A stretch of DNA of 64,000 nucleotides from Saccharopolyspora indica (GCF_027853965.1 NZ_JAQGLB010000011.1:62001-126000); one strand, 5' to 3'. Counted from the first letter of the stretch, positions 45,338-53,818 are shown. The notes: generated from the letters alone by a model not told the origin. A program made the numbers and translations.

Positions 45338-45649
45338 GTGTTCGATGAAACTGAACCGGTGAGCTTCGAAGAGCTGGGCGACCAGCGCCTGGAGTTCCTG
45401 CCGCCGCGCACGGTCATGTCGACGCTGTTCCAGGCCGGCGGCTGGGACGGCGTGGTGATCGAGGGCGGCTCCGGCGGCACGGGCGGTGGCACCGGTGGCG
45501 GCAACGGTGGCGGTGACGGCGGCGATGGCGGCGACGGCGACTTGGGCGGCATCGGCGGTCACGGCGGCAACGGTGGCTTCGGCTACGGCGGCTTCGGCGT
45601 CGGCGGCCCGGGCATCGGTGGCGACGGCGGGCCGTTCTTCGGCTGGTGA
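45338..45649 (+). CDS. Gly-rich peptide with EFLPPRTVMST core (paralogue B)
   Basis: A 103-residue protein: MFDETEPVSFEELGDQRLEF then LPPRTVMSTLFQAGGWDGVV, then GG-rich repeats ending GGDGGPFFGW. I choose the GTG because GGGGAGG stands six bases before it and the resulting N-terminus aligns with paralogue C (MFEPRRQLSAAELDELG). An ATG two codons earlier lies right on the ribosome site. It shares the core with A and, with C, the extra block GGWDGVV. There is no signal peptide. A precursor peptide or a surface Gly-rich protein are both possible. Confidence 0.8.
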   Translation: MFDETEPVSFEELGDQRLEFLPPRTVMSTLFQAGGWDGVVIEGGSGGTGGGTGGGNGGGDGGDGGDGDLGGIGGHGGNGGFGYGGFGVGGPGIGGDGGPFFGW

Positions 45650-45725
45650 TCTGCCTTGACATCGCTCCTCCGCGGGTAGGCCTGGGAGGTCCGCTGAACG
45701 CGCTCCGATGGCCAAGGGGGATCTG

Positions 45726-46043
45726 ATGTTCGAACCGAGACGGCAGCTCAGCGCGGCGGAGCTCGATGAACTGGGCCTCGTCGAGTTCCTGCCACCGCGC
45801 ACGGTCATGTCGACGTTGCCGACCCAGGGCGGCTGGGACGGCGTGGTGGTCGAGGGTGCCGACGGCGGCGACGGCGGCGGCACCGGTGGCGGCACCGGCG
45901 GCGGCGATGGCGGTGACGGCGGTGACGGTTCCACCAGCGGTAGCGCTGGTGGCAACGGTGGCACCGGTGGCTCCGGAGTCGGCGGCGCAGGCCTCGGTGG
46001 GGCCGGCGTCGGTGGCGATGGTGGGCCGATGGTCGACGGCTGA
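45726..46043 (+). CDS. Gly-rich peptide with EFLPPRTVMST core (paralogue C)
   Basis: A 105-residue protein: MFEPRRQLSAAELDELGLVE then FLPPRTVMSTLPTQGGWDGV, followed by GGDGGGTGG-type repeats ending GVGGDGGPMVDG. The ATG has AAGGGGG five bases upstream. It follows paralogue B after 76 bp in the same orientation; a TTGACA in that gap (45656-45661) may mark its own promoter, though no good -10 box is seen. A terminator hairpin follows. B and C are a recent tandem duplication by their similarity. Confidence 0.8.
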   Translation: MFEPRRQLSAAELDELGLVEFLPPRTVMSTLPTQGGWDGVVVEGADGGDGGGTGGGTGGGDGGDGGDGSTSGSAGGNGGTGGSGVGGAGLGGAGVGGDGGPMVDG

Positions 46044-46060
46044 CCCGGCTCCGCGGACGA

Positions 46061-46095
46061 GAACGGGCTGTCCGGATCTTCCGGTCAGCCCGTTC
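46061..46095. terminator. Terminator hairpin after peptide C
   Basis: Ten-base arms GAACGGGCTG/CAGCCCGTTC around an inner CCGG/CCGG pairing, starting 18 bp after the peptide C stop. Confidence 0.7.
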
Positions 46096-46226
46096 CTCGT
46101 GTCCGAGCGACCGCTGTGCTTTCGTCCAACGGGAGCGACCGGCGTTGGAGCTTCGGCCGATTCCGCACCGGAGTCGGGTGGCGCAGTCTTTGCTGATCAG
46201 TGCACGGGGTCGGGGAGGACGGGCCG

Positions 46227-47744
46227 ATGGGCGAAGCGCCGGTGTTCAAGCGGGTGGAGACCAACGGCGTCGAGCGCATCCCCGATGCCGAGCGCACGGC
46301 GCGGCCGCTCGACCTGTTCCGGCTGAGCTTCGGCGGCGCGAACACCTTCTCCACGGCGGTGCTCGGCGCGTTCCCGGTCCTGTTCGGCCTGTCGTTCTGG
46401 CAGGGGCTCGCGGCCATCGCGCTGGGGCTGGTGGCAGGTGCGCTCGTGCTGTGCCCGATGGCGGTGTTCGGCACGGTCAACGGCACCAACAACGCCGTCT
46501 CCTCCTCGGCGCACCTCGGCGTGCACGGGCGGGTCGTCGGGTCGTTCCTGTCGTTGCTGACCGCGGTCACGTTCTTCGCGATCTCGGTGTGGAGCTCCGG
46601 GGACGCGCTGGTCGGCACCGCGGCGCGCGTGCTGGCCGTCCCCGAGACGCCCGCGGCCTTCGCCGTCGCCTACGCGATCTTCGCCGTGCTGGTGCTGGTC
46701 GTGTGCATCTACGGGTTCCGGATCATGCTGTGGGTGAACAAGATCGCGGTGGTCGCCGCGACCGCGCTGTTCGTGCTCGGCGCGGTCGCCTTCGGCGGCG
46801 GTTTCGACCCGTCCTACCCCGGAACGCTGCCCGCCTCGGACGCGCCGGTGTTCTGGGCGTCGTTCATCGGTTCCGCGCTGATCGTGCTGGCCAACCCGAT
46901 GTCCTTCGGCGCGTTCCTGGGCGACTGGTCGCGCTACATCCCGTCGACCACGCCGCGCGGCCGAGTGGTGGTGGCGGCGCTGCTCGCGCAGCTGTCGACC
47001 ATCGTCCCGTTCGGGTTCGGCCTGGTCACGGCCACGGTGATCGCAGGTTCGGCGCCGGAGTACCTGGCCGGTGACGCTCCCAACTACGTCGGCGGGCTGC
47101 TCGCGGTGTCGCCGGGCTGGTACTTCGGGCCGCTGTGCCTGATCGCGCTCATCGGCGGGCTGTCGACCGGCACCACCGCGCTGTACGGCACCGGCCTGGA
47201 CTTCTCCAGCGTGTTCCCGCGCTTCTCGCGGGTGCGGGCGACGGTGCTGGTGGGCGTGCTGTCCATCGGGCTGATCTTCGTCGGCCGCTTCGGCTTCAAC
47301 CTGGTGCAGAGCATCTCCACCTTCGCCGCGCTGATCGTGACCTGCACCGCGCCGTGGATGGTCGTGATGATCCTCGGCTACCTGACCCGGCGCGGTTGGT
47401 ACGACCCGGACGCGCTGCAGGTGTTCAACCGGCGGCAGCGGGGCGGGCGCTACTGGTTCCACCACGGCTGGAACTGGCGCGGCATGACGGCGTGGCTGGT
47501 CTCGGCCGGTGTCGCGCTGCTGTTCGTCAACATCCCGGGCCAGCTGGTCGGTCCGCTGGGCGAGCTGGCGGGCGGCGTGGATATCAGCCTGCCGCTGTCC
47601 CTGCTGCTCGCGGCGGTCGGCTACCTCGGCCTGCTCCGGGCGTTCCCCGAGCCCCGCGAGGTGTTCGGCCCGGACGGGCCCCGCTGGGTGCCCTGCGCGG
47701 ACACCCCGGTGCCGCCGATCGTGGCGGAGCCTGCCGTCGGCTAG
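46227..47744 (+). CDS. NCS1-family nucleobase/cytosine-purine permease
   Basis: A 505-residue membrane protein with about twelve helices. The first helix region FRLSFGGANTFSTAVLGAFP and the NPMSFGAFLGDWSRYIP segment are typical of cytosine/purine/hydantoin symporters (CodB/NCS1). The ATG follows GGGGAGG by nine bases. No catabolic gene stands next to it, so the substrate (cytosine, allantoin, hydantoin or thiamine precursor) is open. Its stop overlaps by 4 bp the stop of the convergent TetR gene. Confidence 0.9.
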   Translation: MGEAPVFKRVETNGVERIPDAERTARPLDLFRLSFGGANTFSTAVLGAFPVLFGLSFWQGLAAIALGLVAGALVLCPMAVFGTVNGTNNAVSSSAHLGVHGRVVGSFLSLLTAVTFFAISVWSSGDALVGTAARVLAVPETPAAFAVAYAIFAVLVLVVCIYGFRIMLWVNKIAVVAATALFVLGAVAFGGGFDPSYPGTLPASDAPVFWASFIGSALIVLANPMSFGAFLGDWSRYIPSTTPRGRVVVAALLAQLSTIVPFGFGLVTATVIAGSAPEYLAGDAPNYVGGLLAVSPGWYFGPLCLIALIGGLSTGTTALYGTGLDFSSVFPRFSRVRATVLVGVLSIGLIFVGRFGFNLVQSISTFAALIVTCTAPWMVVMILGYLTRRGWYDPDALQVFNRRQRGGRYWFHHGWNWRGMTAWLVSAGVALLFVNIPGQLVGPLGELAGGVDISLPLSLLLAAVGYLGLLRAFPEPREVFGPDGPRWVPCADTPVPPIVAEPAVG

Positions 47745-48289
47745 GCCTGGCGGGCTTCGGCGACCTGCGCGAGCAGGCGGTCGAAGACCTTCTTGACCAG
47801 TTCCGGATCCGGGTGCGGCAGGCCGGACAGCGCGCTGAGGTAGAGGCCGTCGCCGACCAGGCGCACGATCTCGGCCAGCACCGGGTCGCCGATGTGGTCG
47901 GTGAGCAGCTCCGACCAGCGGCCGAACACCCTGGCCAGCACCTCGCTGCCCGCTTCGCTGAGGCCCTCGGCGCCGCGCAGCGCGGCGATGACCGACCAGT
48001 ACAGGGCCATCTCCTCGTCGCTGGTGGGCAGCGAGGTCTGCAGGAAGTAGCGGACGACGTCGACGCCGTCCTCGGTGGCCTGCGCGAACTCGGCCTCGGC
48101 CGCGTCGTCGAGCCGCAGCGTGAGGCCCTGCAGCATCGCCTGCTTGGAGCGGAAGTGGTAGAGCAGGCCGCCCTTGGACACACCGGCTTCGGCGGCGACC
48201 GATTCCAGGGTCACCGCCGCGGTTCCCTTGCGGATCAGGATCCGCTGCAGCGCGTCGAGGATGCGGTCGCGGGTGTCGGAGGCTGCCAC
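47741..48289 (-). CDS. TetR-family repressor of the adjacent MFS efflux gene
   Basis: A 182-residue TetR regulator. The helix-turn-helix is TLESVAAEAGVSKGGLLYHF with RSKQAML, and the C-terminal ligand domain is typical in length. GTG start lies 12-70 bp from two strong operator palindromes and shows no ribosome site, so the transcript may be leaderless. It is divergent from a 14-helix MFS gene whose promoter shares the operators, so autorepression and repression of the exporter are likely. The inducer is probably a drug or lipophilic cation. Confidence 0.9.
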   Translation of the reverse strand: MAASDTRDRILDALQRILIRKGTAAVTLESVAAEAGVSKGGLLYHFRSKQAMLQGLTLRLDDAAEAEFAQATEDGVDVVRYFLQTSLPTSDEEMALYWSVIAALRGAEGLSEAGSEVLARVFGRWSELLTDHIGDPVLAEIVRLVGDGLYLSALSGLPHPDPELVKKVFDRLLAQVAEARQA

Positions 48290-48301
48290 GGTTTGAACTA
48301 T

Positions 48302-48315
48302 ACCGTCTGGACGGT
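48302..48315. promoter_or_regulatory. TetR operator 1 (ACCGTCTGGACGGT)
   Basis: A perfect 14-bp palindrome 13 bp upstream of the TetR start codon. The identical 14-mer recurs 40 bp away, which is strong evidence for a dedicated operator pair. Confidence 0.75.
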
Positions 48316-48339
48316 TAGTATTCGTGCACGACCACTTCT

Positions 48340-48357
48340 GTACCGTCTGGACGGTAC
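48340..48357. promoter_or_regulatory. TetR operator 2 (GTACCGTCTGGACGGTAC)
   Basis: A perfect 18-bp palindrome containing the same 14-bp core as operator 1. It ends 23 bp before the MFS start codon and so covers the exporter promoter or leader. Confidence 0.75.
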
Positions 48358-48380
48358 AGATCAATCAAGGCCGTGTAGAG

Positions 48381-49874
48381 ATGACGAACCTGAAATCGCC
48401 TAGTACTTCTCGTGCGCAGTGGACCGCGCTCGGCGCGCTGCTGCTGCCCGTCCTGCTGATCTCCGTCGACAACACGGTGCTGAGCTTCGCCGTGCCGCAC
48501 ATCAGCGAGGAGCTGCGCCCGACCGGTGGCCAGCTGCTGTGGATCGTCGACATCTACTCGCTGATGCTCGCCGGACTGCTGGTCACGATGGGCACCCTCG
48601 GCGACCGGATCGGCCGCCGCCGGCTGCTGCTGATCGGCGCGACCGGCTTCGGCCTGGCCTCGGTGCTGGCGGCGTTCGCGCCCAGCGCCGAGCTGCTCAT
48701 CGCCGCCCGTGCGCTGCTGGGCGTGGCGGGCGCGACGCTGATGCCCTCGACGCTGTCGCTGATCCGCAACATCTTCACCGACCCGCGCGCCCGGACCACC
48801 GCGATCGCCGCCTGGACGGCGACCTTCGCCGGTGGTGCCGCGTTCGGCCCGCTGCTGGGCGGGCTGCTGCTGGAGCACTTCTGGTGGGGATCGGTGTTCC
48901 TGATCAACCTGCCGGTCATGGTGCTGCTGCTGATCGTCGGGCCGCTGGTGATCCCGGAATCGCGCAACCCGAACCCGGGCCGCTACGACCTGCCCAGCGC
49001 GGGGCTCTCGCTGCTGGCGATGCTGGCGCTGGTCTTCGGAGTCAAGGAGTTCGCCGGTGGCGGGTCGCTGGCGCTGCCCGCGGTGGCCGTGGCGCTGATC
49101 GCCGGGTACGCGTTCGTGCGCAGGCAGCGCAGGCTCGACGACCCGATGCTGGACCTGGGCCTGTTCGCCAAGGCGCGGTTCAGCGTGGCGGTGGCCAGCA
49201 ACCTGCTGGCGGTGTTCGTGATGGTCGGCGGGCTGTTCTTCATGACCCAGTACCTGCAGCTGGTGCTGGGCATGACCCCGCTGCGCGCGGGTCTGGCGCT
49301 GCTGCCGGGCATCGGGCTGTCGGTGGTCGGTTCGCTGGTGGCGGTCCGCCTGATCCGCCGGGTGCGGCTGGCCGAGCTGCTGGGCGCGGCGATGTTCGCG
49401 ACGGGGCTGGGCTACCTGCTGATGGTGCTGCTGCCGCCGGAGGGCAGCGCCTGGCTGGTGGTGGTGGCGTTCATGATCGTCGGCGTCAGCGCGGGGATCA
49501 CCGAGACGGCCACCAACGACACCATCATGAGCACGGTGGCCCCGGAGAACGCGGGCGCGGCCTCGGCGATCTCGGAGACCGGCTACGAGCTGGGCGCGGC
49601 GCTGGGGACCGCGGTGCTCGGCAGCGTGGTGACGGCGGCCTACCGCAGCCACGTCGACGTGACCGGCCTGCCGGAGTCCATCGTGGACACCGCGCGGGAC
49701 ACGCTGGGCGGTGCGCTGTCGGTGGCCGCTGAGCTGCCGGTGGAGCAGGCGGTGGCCCTCCGCGATTCCGCGGCGCACGCCTTCACCTACGGCGTGCACG
49801 TGACCAGCGCGGTCGGCGCGGTGGTGCTCGCCTTCGCGGCCTTCCAGGCCTGGTGGGTGCTCTCCCGCCGCTGA
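48381..49874 (+). CDS. MFS multidrug exporter, DHA2 family (14 helices)
   Basis: A 497-residue drug:proton antiporter of the EmrB/QacA/SmvA type. The N-terminal helix holds LLPVLLISVDNTVLSFAVP with the family motif, then GTLGDRIGRRRLLLIGATGF (motif A) and LIPSTLSLIRNIF-like sequence after LLGVAGATLM. ATG has a weak GTAGAG upstream; earlier in-frame codons lie inside the operator. It is divergent from the TetR gene and under its twin operators. A terminator follows. Confidence 0.92.
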   Translation: MTNLKSPSTSRAQWTALGALLLPVLLISVDNTVLSFAVPHISEELRPTGGQLLWIVDIYSLMLAGLLVTMGTLGDRIGRRRLLLIGATGFGLASVLAAFAPSAELLIAARALLGVAGATLMPSTLSLIRNIFTDPRARTTAIAAWTATFAGGAAFGPLLGGLLLEHFWWGSVFLINLPVMVLLLIVGPLVIPESRNPNPGRYDLPSAGLSLLAMLALVFGVKEFAGGGSLALPAVAVALIAGYAFVRRQRRLDDPMLDLGLFAKARFSVAVASNLLAVFVMVGGLFFMTQYLQLVLGMTPLRAGLALLPGIGLSVVGSLVAVRLIRRVRLAELLGAAMFATGLGYLLMVLLPPEGSAWLVVVAFMIVGVSAGITETATNDTIMSTVAPENAGAASAISETGYELGAALGTAVLGSVVTAAYRSHVDVTGLPESIVDTARDTLGGALSVAAELPVEQAVALRDSAAHAFTYGVHVTSAVGAVVLAFAAFQAWWVLSRR

Positions 49875-49882
49875 TCGCCGGA

Positions 49883-49910
49883 GGTGGCGGTCCCATCAGG
49901 GGCCGCCACC
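49883..49910. terminator. Terminator hairpin between convergent MFS genes
   Basis: Eight-base arms GGTGGCGG/CCGCCACC with a 12-base partly paired loop, in the 40-bp gap between two convergent stops. Confidence 0.65.
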
Positions 49911-49914
49911 CCTG

Positions 49915-51153
49915 TCAGGTGTGCTTCCCGGTTCGGGAGAAGGTTCGGCTGGTCGGGATCAGGGCTGCGATCGCCGGGGCCAGAGCGCAGATCGCGGTGC
50001 AGGCGATCAGGACCGCTGCCGGGCCGAAGGCCTCGGTCGCCGGGGCGATGAGGATCAGGCCCAGCGGTGCGAGGCCGTAGGAGAACAGGAAGTCCAGCGC
50101 GGACACCCGGGCCAGCTTGTTCGGTTCCACCTCTCGTTGGATCGCGGTGAACCAGGGGACGTTGAACAGCTCGATGCCCAGTCCGGCCAGGGCGTAGGCG
50201 GCCAGCACCACCGCGGGGTGGACCGGGGCGAGCAGGCTGAGCGGAGCGAAGGCGTAGCAGCCGAGCCCGGCCAGCGCGGCCCAGCCTCGGGCGCGGGGGC
50301 GCCAGCGCGCGATGATCAGCGCGCCGAGGAGCGCCCCGACGACGTAGGCCGTGGTCGCCGCGGCGAGCACCGCTTCGCCGCCGTAGCGGTCCCGGCTGAT
50401 CAGGGGGAGCAGGACTCCGGTGGCCGAGTAGCCGGTGGCGATCACCGCGGTCAGCGCGCCGAGGCCGGCCAGGAACCAGGGGTGCCTGCGGGCTTCGCGG
50501 AGGCCCTCGACGAAGTCGGCGGCGAACGAGGTCCGCTCGGATTCGGCGGGCGCGGTCGCGGTGCCCTTCGGTGGTAGCAGCGCCGCGACCAGCCAGAGCG
50601 CGCCGATGAGCACCAGCAGCGTCGAGGTGTTGACGAGCACGGCCAGCAGCGCGGTCAGGCCCGGCGCGACCAGCGTGGTCACCCGGACCGCCAGCGTCAT
50701 CGCCGCATTGGCCTGCTGGCGCTGCTGCTCGTCGACGACTTCGGCGGTCAGGGCCTGGAACGCGGGTCGGCACGCGCCCTGCCCGGCACCTGCCACCGCT
50801 GCCGCCGCGGCCATCAGCGGCACCGACCAGTCCAGGCCCACCGCGATCGCCGGGAGCGCGAGCGCGGCGGCCAGGCCGGACCACAGCACCACCGCGCGGC
50901 GCGAGCATCGGTCGGACACCACGCCGCCGATCGGTACGGCTGCCAGGAATCCCGCGGTGCGGGCCGCCAGCAGCAGGCCGAGGGTCACCGGGGTGAGCGA
51001 GCGGTCGAGCACCGCCAGTCCCAGCACGAAGGGCAGCGCCCAGGTGGCCAGGCCGGAGGCTGTCGTGCCCGTCCACAACCGGAGGAAGGCCGGGTCGCGG
51101 AGGGCGGAACTGCTTCGCAGCGCGGTCGTGTCCGGCGCTGATGGCGTGGCCAC
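49915..51153 (-). CDS. MFS transporter, EntS/enterobactin-exporter-like, in a metallophore locus
   Basis: A 412-residue major facilitator with about twelve helices. It has FLRLWTGTTASGLATWALPF at the N-terminus and GGVVSDRCSRRAVVLWSG as motif A, typical of the EntS/MFS_3 group that often exports siderophores. It starts 23 bp downstream of a Zur/Fur-like box and is the last gene of the metallophore locus. It may export a metallophore. As the biosynthetic genes upstream are broken, its present substrate is unclear. Confidence 0.85.
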   Translation of the reverse strand: MATPSAPDTTALRSSSALRDPAFLRLWTGTTASGLATWALPFVLGLAVLDRSLTPVTLGLLLAARTAGFLAAVPIGGVVSDRCSRRAVVLWSGLAAALALPAIAVGLDWSVPLMAAAAAVAGAGQGACRPAFQALTAEVVDEQQRQQANAAMTLAVRVTTLVAPGLTALLAVLVNTSTLLVLIGALWLVAALLPPKGTATAPAESERTSFAADFVEGLREARRHPWFLAGLGALTAVIATGYSATGVLLPLISRDRYGGEAVLAAATTAYVVGALLGALIIARWRPRARGWAALAGLGCYAFAPLSLLAPVHPAVVLAAYALAGLGIELFNVPWFTAIQREVEPNKLARVSALDFLFSYGLAPLGLILIAPATEAFGPAAVLIACTAICALAPAIAALIPTSRTFSRTGKHT

Positions 51154-51175
51154 CGGGTGTGCTCCTAGAAAAGTT

Positions 51176-51192
51176 GAAAATGATTGTCGTTA
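51176..51192. promoter_or_regulatory. Zur/Fur-like box 1 (GAAAATGATTGTCGTTA)
   Basis: With its 5' T it reads TGAAAATGATTGTCG, close to the actinomycete Zur box as I recall it (TGAAAATGATTTTCA, 13 of 15). It matches box 2 at 55738-55754 at 14 of 17 positions. It stands in the promoter of the MFS exporter gene. Confidence 0.6.
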
Positions 51193-51227
51193 GCGTACTG
51201 GCGCGTCGTGCTGTGCTCGCGGCGGGC

Positions 51228-51524
51228 TCAGCCGGCGGCGCCCTCCGGTCCGGGCGAGCGATCCCAGCGCATCCTCGACCACGGGAGCGCGAGATCGTCC
51301 AGTTCGGACACGTGCCGCGGGGCGAGCGAGGCGAGATCGACCGCCTCGCGGAAGCGGCTGAACACCGAATCCGCGTAGCGGTGCCCAGTGTCCGCTGCGA
51401 TGAAAACAGCGGTCCGGTCCGGGTTCGCATCGCGCTCCCACCGGACGGCGAGGTAGCCGGCTCCGGTGGACAGCCCGGCGAAGATCGCGTGCCTGCGCAA
51501 CAGGTCGGTGCTGCCGGAGAGCGC
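51228..51524 (-). pseudogene. Remnant of a PLP-dependent cysteine-synthase-family enzyme (C-terminal part only)
   Basis: About 98 residues in frame match the C-terminal half of cysteine-synthase/SbnA-like enzymes: FAGLSTGAGYLAVRWERD (the Gly/Ser-rich phosphate-side loop) and AVFIAADTGHRYADSVFS. The N-terminal catalytic half with the PLP Lys is absent. Just upstream the open frame changes and the sequence resembles a different protein, so a deletion fused two genes. SbnA-type enzymes make diaminopropionate for metallophores, which fits the surrounding transport genes. It is not expected to be functional. Confidence 0.6.
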
Positions 51525-51810
51525 GGCGCAAGCGTGTCGACCGGTAGTCCGGCACCGGTCAGGCAGCCGACCACGACCAACGGCGGCAGGGCGTCGCCCA
51601 GCACTTCGAGTACGCGCCCTTCGCGCTGGGCGAAGAGCAGTGCGCGTCCGTCGAGCATGAGCGGATCCGATGCCTGCTCGGCGCGAACCGACAGCAGGGC
51701 CACCGCGTTCGCGACCGCGCGAATGGCCGCGATGATGTCGCTGGTCGGCGAGCCCATGCCGAGCCCGACCGGCAGATCGCCGGTCAGTCGCAGTTGCCCG
51801 CCGCAGGCCC
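51525..51810 (-). pseudogene. Gene remnant, possibly of a CaiB-type (class III) CoA-transferase
   Basis: About 95 sense-like residues (QLRLTGDLPVGLGMGSPTSD, IIAAIRAVANAVALLSVRAE, LMLDGRALLF) in a different frame from the PLP remnant that follows. The LTG, AxxAVANAxALLxxRA and LDGRALL pattern is like the N-terminal part of CaiB-family proteins, but I am not certain of this. It has no start codon with a ribosome site and is cut by a hairpin at its 5' side. It appears to be part of a decayed biosynthetic block. Confidence 0.4.
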
Positions 51811-51850
51811 GTGAGCGTTTCGGGGCGCTGTAGCACCCCAAAACGCTCAC
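51811..51850. repeat. Long hairpin (imperfect inverted repeat)
   Basis: Arms GTGAGCGTTT/AAACGCTCAC, then GGGG/CCCC and GCT/AGC with two mismatched positions, giving a 40-bp cruciform-like element. It lies between two gene remnants. It may be a terminator or a dispersed intergenic palindrome, and it resembles in style the hairpin at 10237-10284. Confidence 0.6.
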
Positions 51851-51870
51851 GGAACCGAGCAGCCGCAACG

Positions 51871-52826
51871 TCAGCAGCGCCGCCCGGCGGGCCTTCGTCC
51901 GCCCCGCGGGCACCACCGCGCCGCCTCAGCGCGATACCGGTACAGCACCGTCGGGTCGGCGCTGAACTGCGAGAACGGGAACGGTTCCGCGGACACCGCG
52001 GTCGCCCCTGCGCCGAGGAAGGCCCGCGCCACCGCGCTGCCCGTCTGCGCGTAGACCACCAGCGGCACGCCGCTTTCCCCGCAGTGCCGCAGGATCTGGT
52101 CGAACGTGCCGTTGCTCAACGTCATCCCGGTGGCCACCACGGCTTCGGCCGGGGCCAGCACCTCGGCCATGGACTCGGCCACCGGATCGCCCCACTGCGT
52201 CCGGCGCAGGTTCAGGTCGCACGGCAGGCATTCCCCGCCGCGCTCCCGGATCGCGGCGACCAGCGGGTTGACCACGCCGATCAGCGCTACCTTCGAGCCC
52301 GGCTCGATGTCCAGCAGTCCCGCGATCGCGGCATCCCGCGCGCGGGCGCGCACTTCCGGCGCGCCCGCGGGCAGGGTGACCTGCTCGGCAGCCGTGTCCC
52401 GGTGCGGCAGGGCCTCGGCCACGCGGCGACGAAGGTGCTGCGGCTCGTCGGCGCGGCCAGCTCGTCGAAGTAGCGCTGCGCGGTCCGGACGCTGGTGGCG
52501 TCGACGTCGCAGGCGTAGATCTCGGCCGCGTCGCGAAGTCCGGCCACCACGGTCTCGACGCCGAGCCCGACGCCCATCGCCGCGTACACCCGGTCCTGGA
52601 CCTCGATCGTCCCGTCGAGCAGCCGCTCGTGGATCATCCGGCTGGTCGCGCCGGGCAGGAACACGCCGGGCGGCAGTTCGAAGGTCCAGCCGTTCCACTC
52701 GTACGGGCGGGCGGTGTGCAGGTCGGCCTTGGGCTGGTTGAGCGCGATGATCTGCGCCGCGGGCAGTGGTTCGGGGAGCTGGTCGAGCTGGACCGCGTTC
52801 GTCACTGCGTGACCGCTTTTCCTCAT
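51871..52826 (-). pseudogene. Broken gene: methyltransferase-like N-terminus out of frame with a DUF364/Rossmann-like C-terminus
   Basis: The 5' part starts MRKSGHAVTNAVQL, with ATG overlapping the stop of the binding-protein gene. It encodes about 130 residues of a class I methyltransferase-like protein (LPPGVFLPGATSRMIHERLL, VGLGVETVVAGL, IYACDVDATSVRTAQRYF). Near 52430 the coding sense moves to another frame. That frame gives a DUF364-like domain (LLDIEPGSKVALIGVVNPLV, ATGMTLSNGTFDQIL, AEPFPFSQFSADPTVLYRYR). Either a frameshift in one fused protein or a deletion joining two genes explains this. DUF364 genes occur with metallophore transport loci. Confidence 0.6.
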
Positions 52827-53818
52827 CGTCCGATCGAGCGCAGGTAGGAGGCGAACTGCTCGGCGCCCTCGATGTTGCGCGGACCGCTGACCGCCTGGCC
52901 GTAGTCCAGCACGTAGAACTGTCCCCTTTGGACCGCGGGGCTGCTGGCCAGCGGCGGGTGGGACTTCAGGAACGCGATCTTGTCCGCGACCGGCCGGTCG
53001 CCGTAGTCCACCACGACGATGACCTCCGGGGCCGACTCGACGACGTCCTCCCAGCCGACGGTGGTCCAGCGCTGGTTGAGCCCGTCGAAGACGTTGCGGC
53101 CACCGGCCAGCGAGATGATCGCGTTCGGCGCGGCCTGCGCGCCGGAGGTGAAGGGCTGGTCGGTGCCCGAGTCGTAGAGGAACACCCGGGCCGGATCGCC
53201 CGCGGGGCGATGCTGCTGCAAGGCCTCGGCGCGCTTCTGCAGATCGGCCACCAGCGCTTCCGCGCGATCGGGCACCTGGAAGATCGTCCCGATCTGCCGC
53301 AGGTCGGTGTAGAGCGCTTCCAGCGGCGGCACTTGGACGGGGCGCGCGCCGTAGTTGAAGCAGCTCTCGGTGTGCTGGTAGCTGCGGATGCCGACCTCGG
53401 CCAGCAGGTGCGGGGTGATGCCGCGTGCTTCGCTGAAACCCGAGTTCCAGCCGGCCAGCACCCAGTCCGCCTTGGCACCGATCACCACCTCGCGGCTGAG
53501 CACGTCGGTGCTCAGCAGCTCCACCGACCGGTAGTCGTCGAGGTAGGGCGAGCGCTGCACGGCTGGATCGGCGGTCGAGGGCATCACCACGCCGCGCATC
53601 CGGTCGGCCAGCCCGAGCGCGAACATCTTCTCGGTGCTGCTCATGTCGTAGGCGACCGCGCGCTGCGGCGGCGGGTAGCTGATCTGCTCACCGCAGTTGT
53701 CGACGACCACCGGCGCCGCCTCGCCGGGCGCCGGTTGCTGCACGGTCGCGCCGCAGCCCGCCAGGAGTGCGACGCTGCCCACCAACGCCGCGGTGCGGCG
53801 CAGGGTTGTTCGGTTCAT
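52823..53818 (-). CDS. Metallophore/iron-type ABC transporter substrate-binding lipoprotein
   Basis: A 331-residue class III (FepB/BtuF-type) binding protein. The lipoprotein signal LRRTAALVGSVALLAGCG puts the lipid on Cys22. The mature protein has PPQRAVAYDMSSTEKMFALG and later the helical backbone and VVDYGDRPVADKIAFLKSHP typical of Peripla_BP_2. The ATG overlaps the ATPase stop (ATGA). It would capture a metal-chelate complex at the cell surface for the permease/ATPase pair. Confidence 0.9.
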   Translation of the reverse strand: MNRTTLRRTAALVGSVALLAGCGATVQQPAPGEAAPVVVDNCGEQISYPPPQRAVAYDMSSTEKMFALGLADRMRGVVMPSTADPAVQRSPYLDDYRSVELLSTDVLSREVVIGAKADWVLAGWNSGFSEARGITPHLLAEVGIRSYQHTESCFNYGARPVQVPPLEALYTDLRQIGTIFQVPDRAEALVADLQKRAEALQQHRPAGDPARVFLYDSGTDQPFTSGAQAAPNAIISLAGGRNVFDGLNQRWTTVGWEDVVESAPEVIVVVDYGDRPVADKIAFLKSHPPLASSPAVQRGQFYVLDYGQAVSGPRNIEGAEQFASYLRSIGR

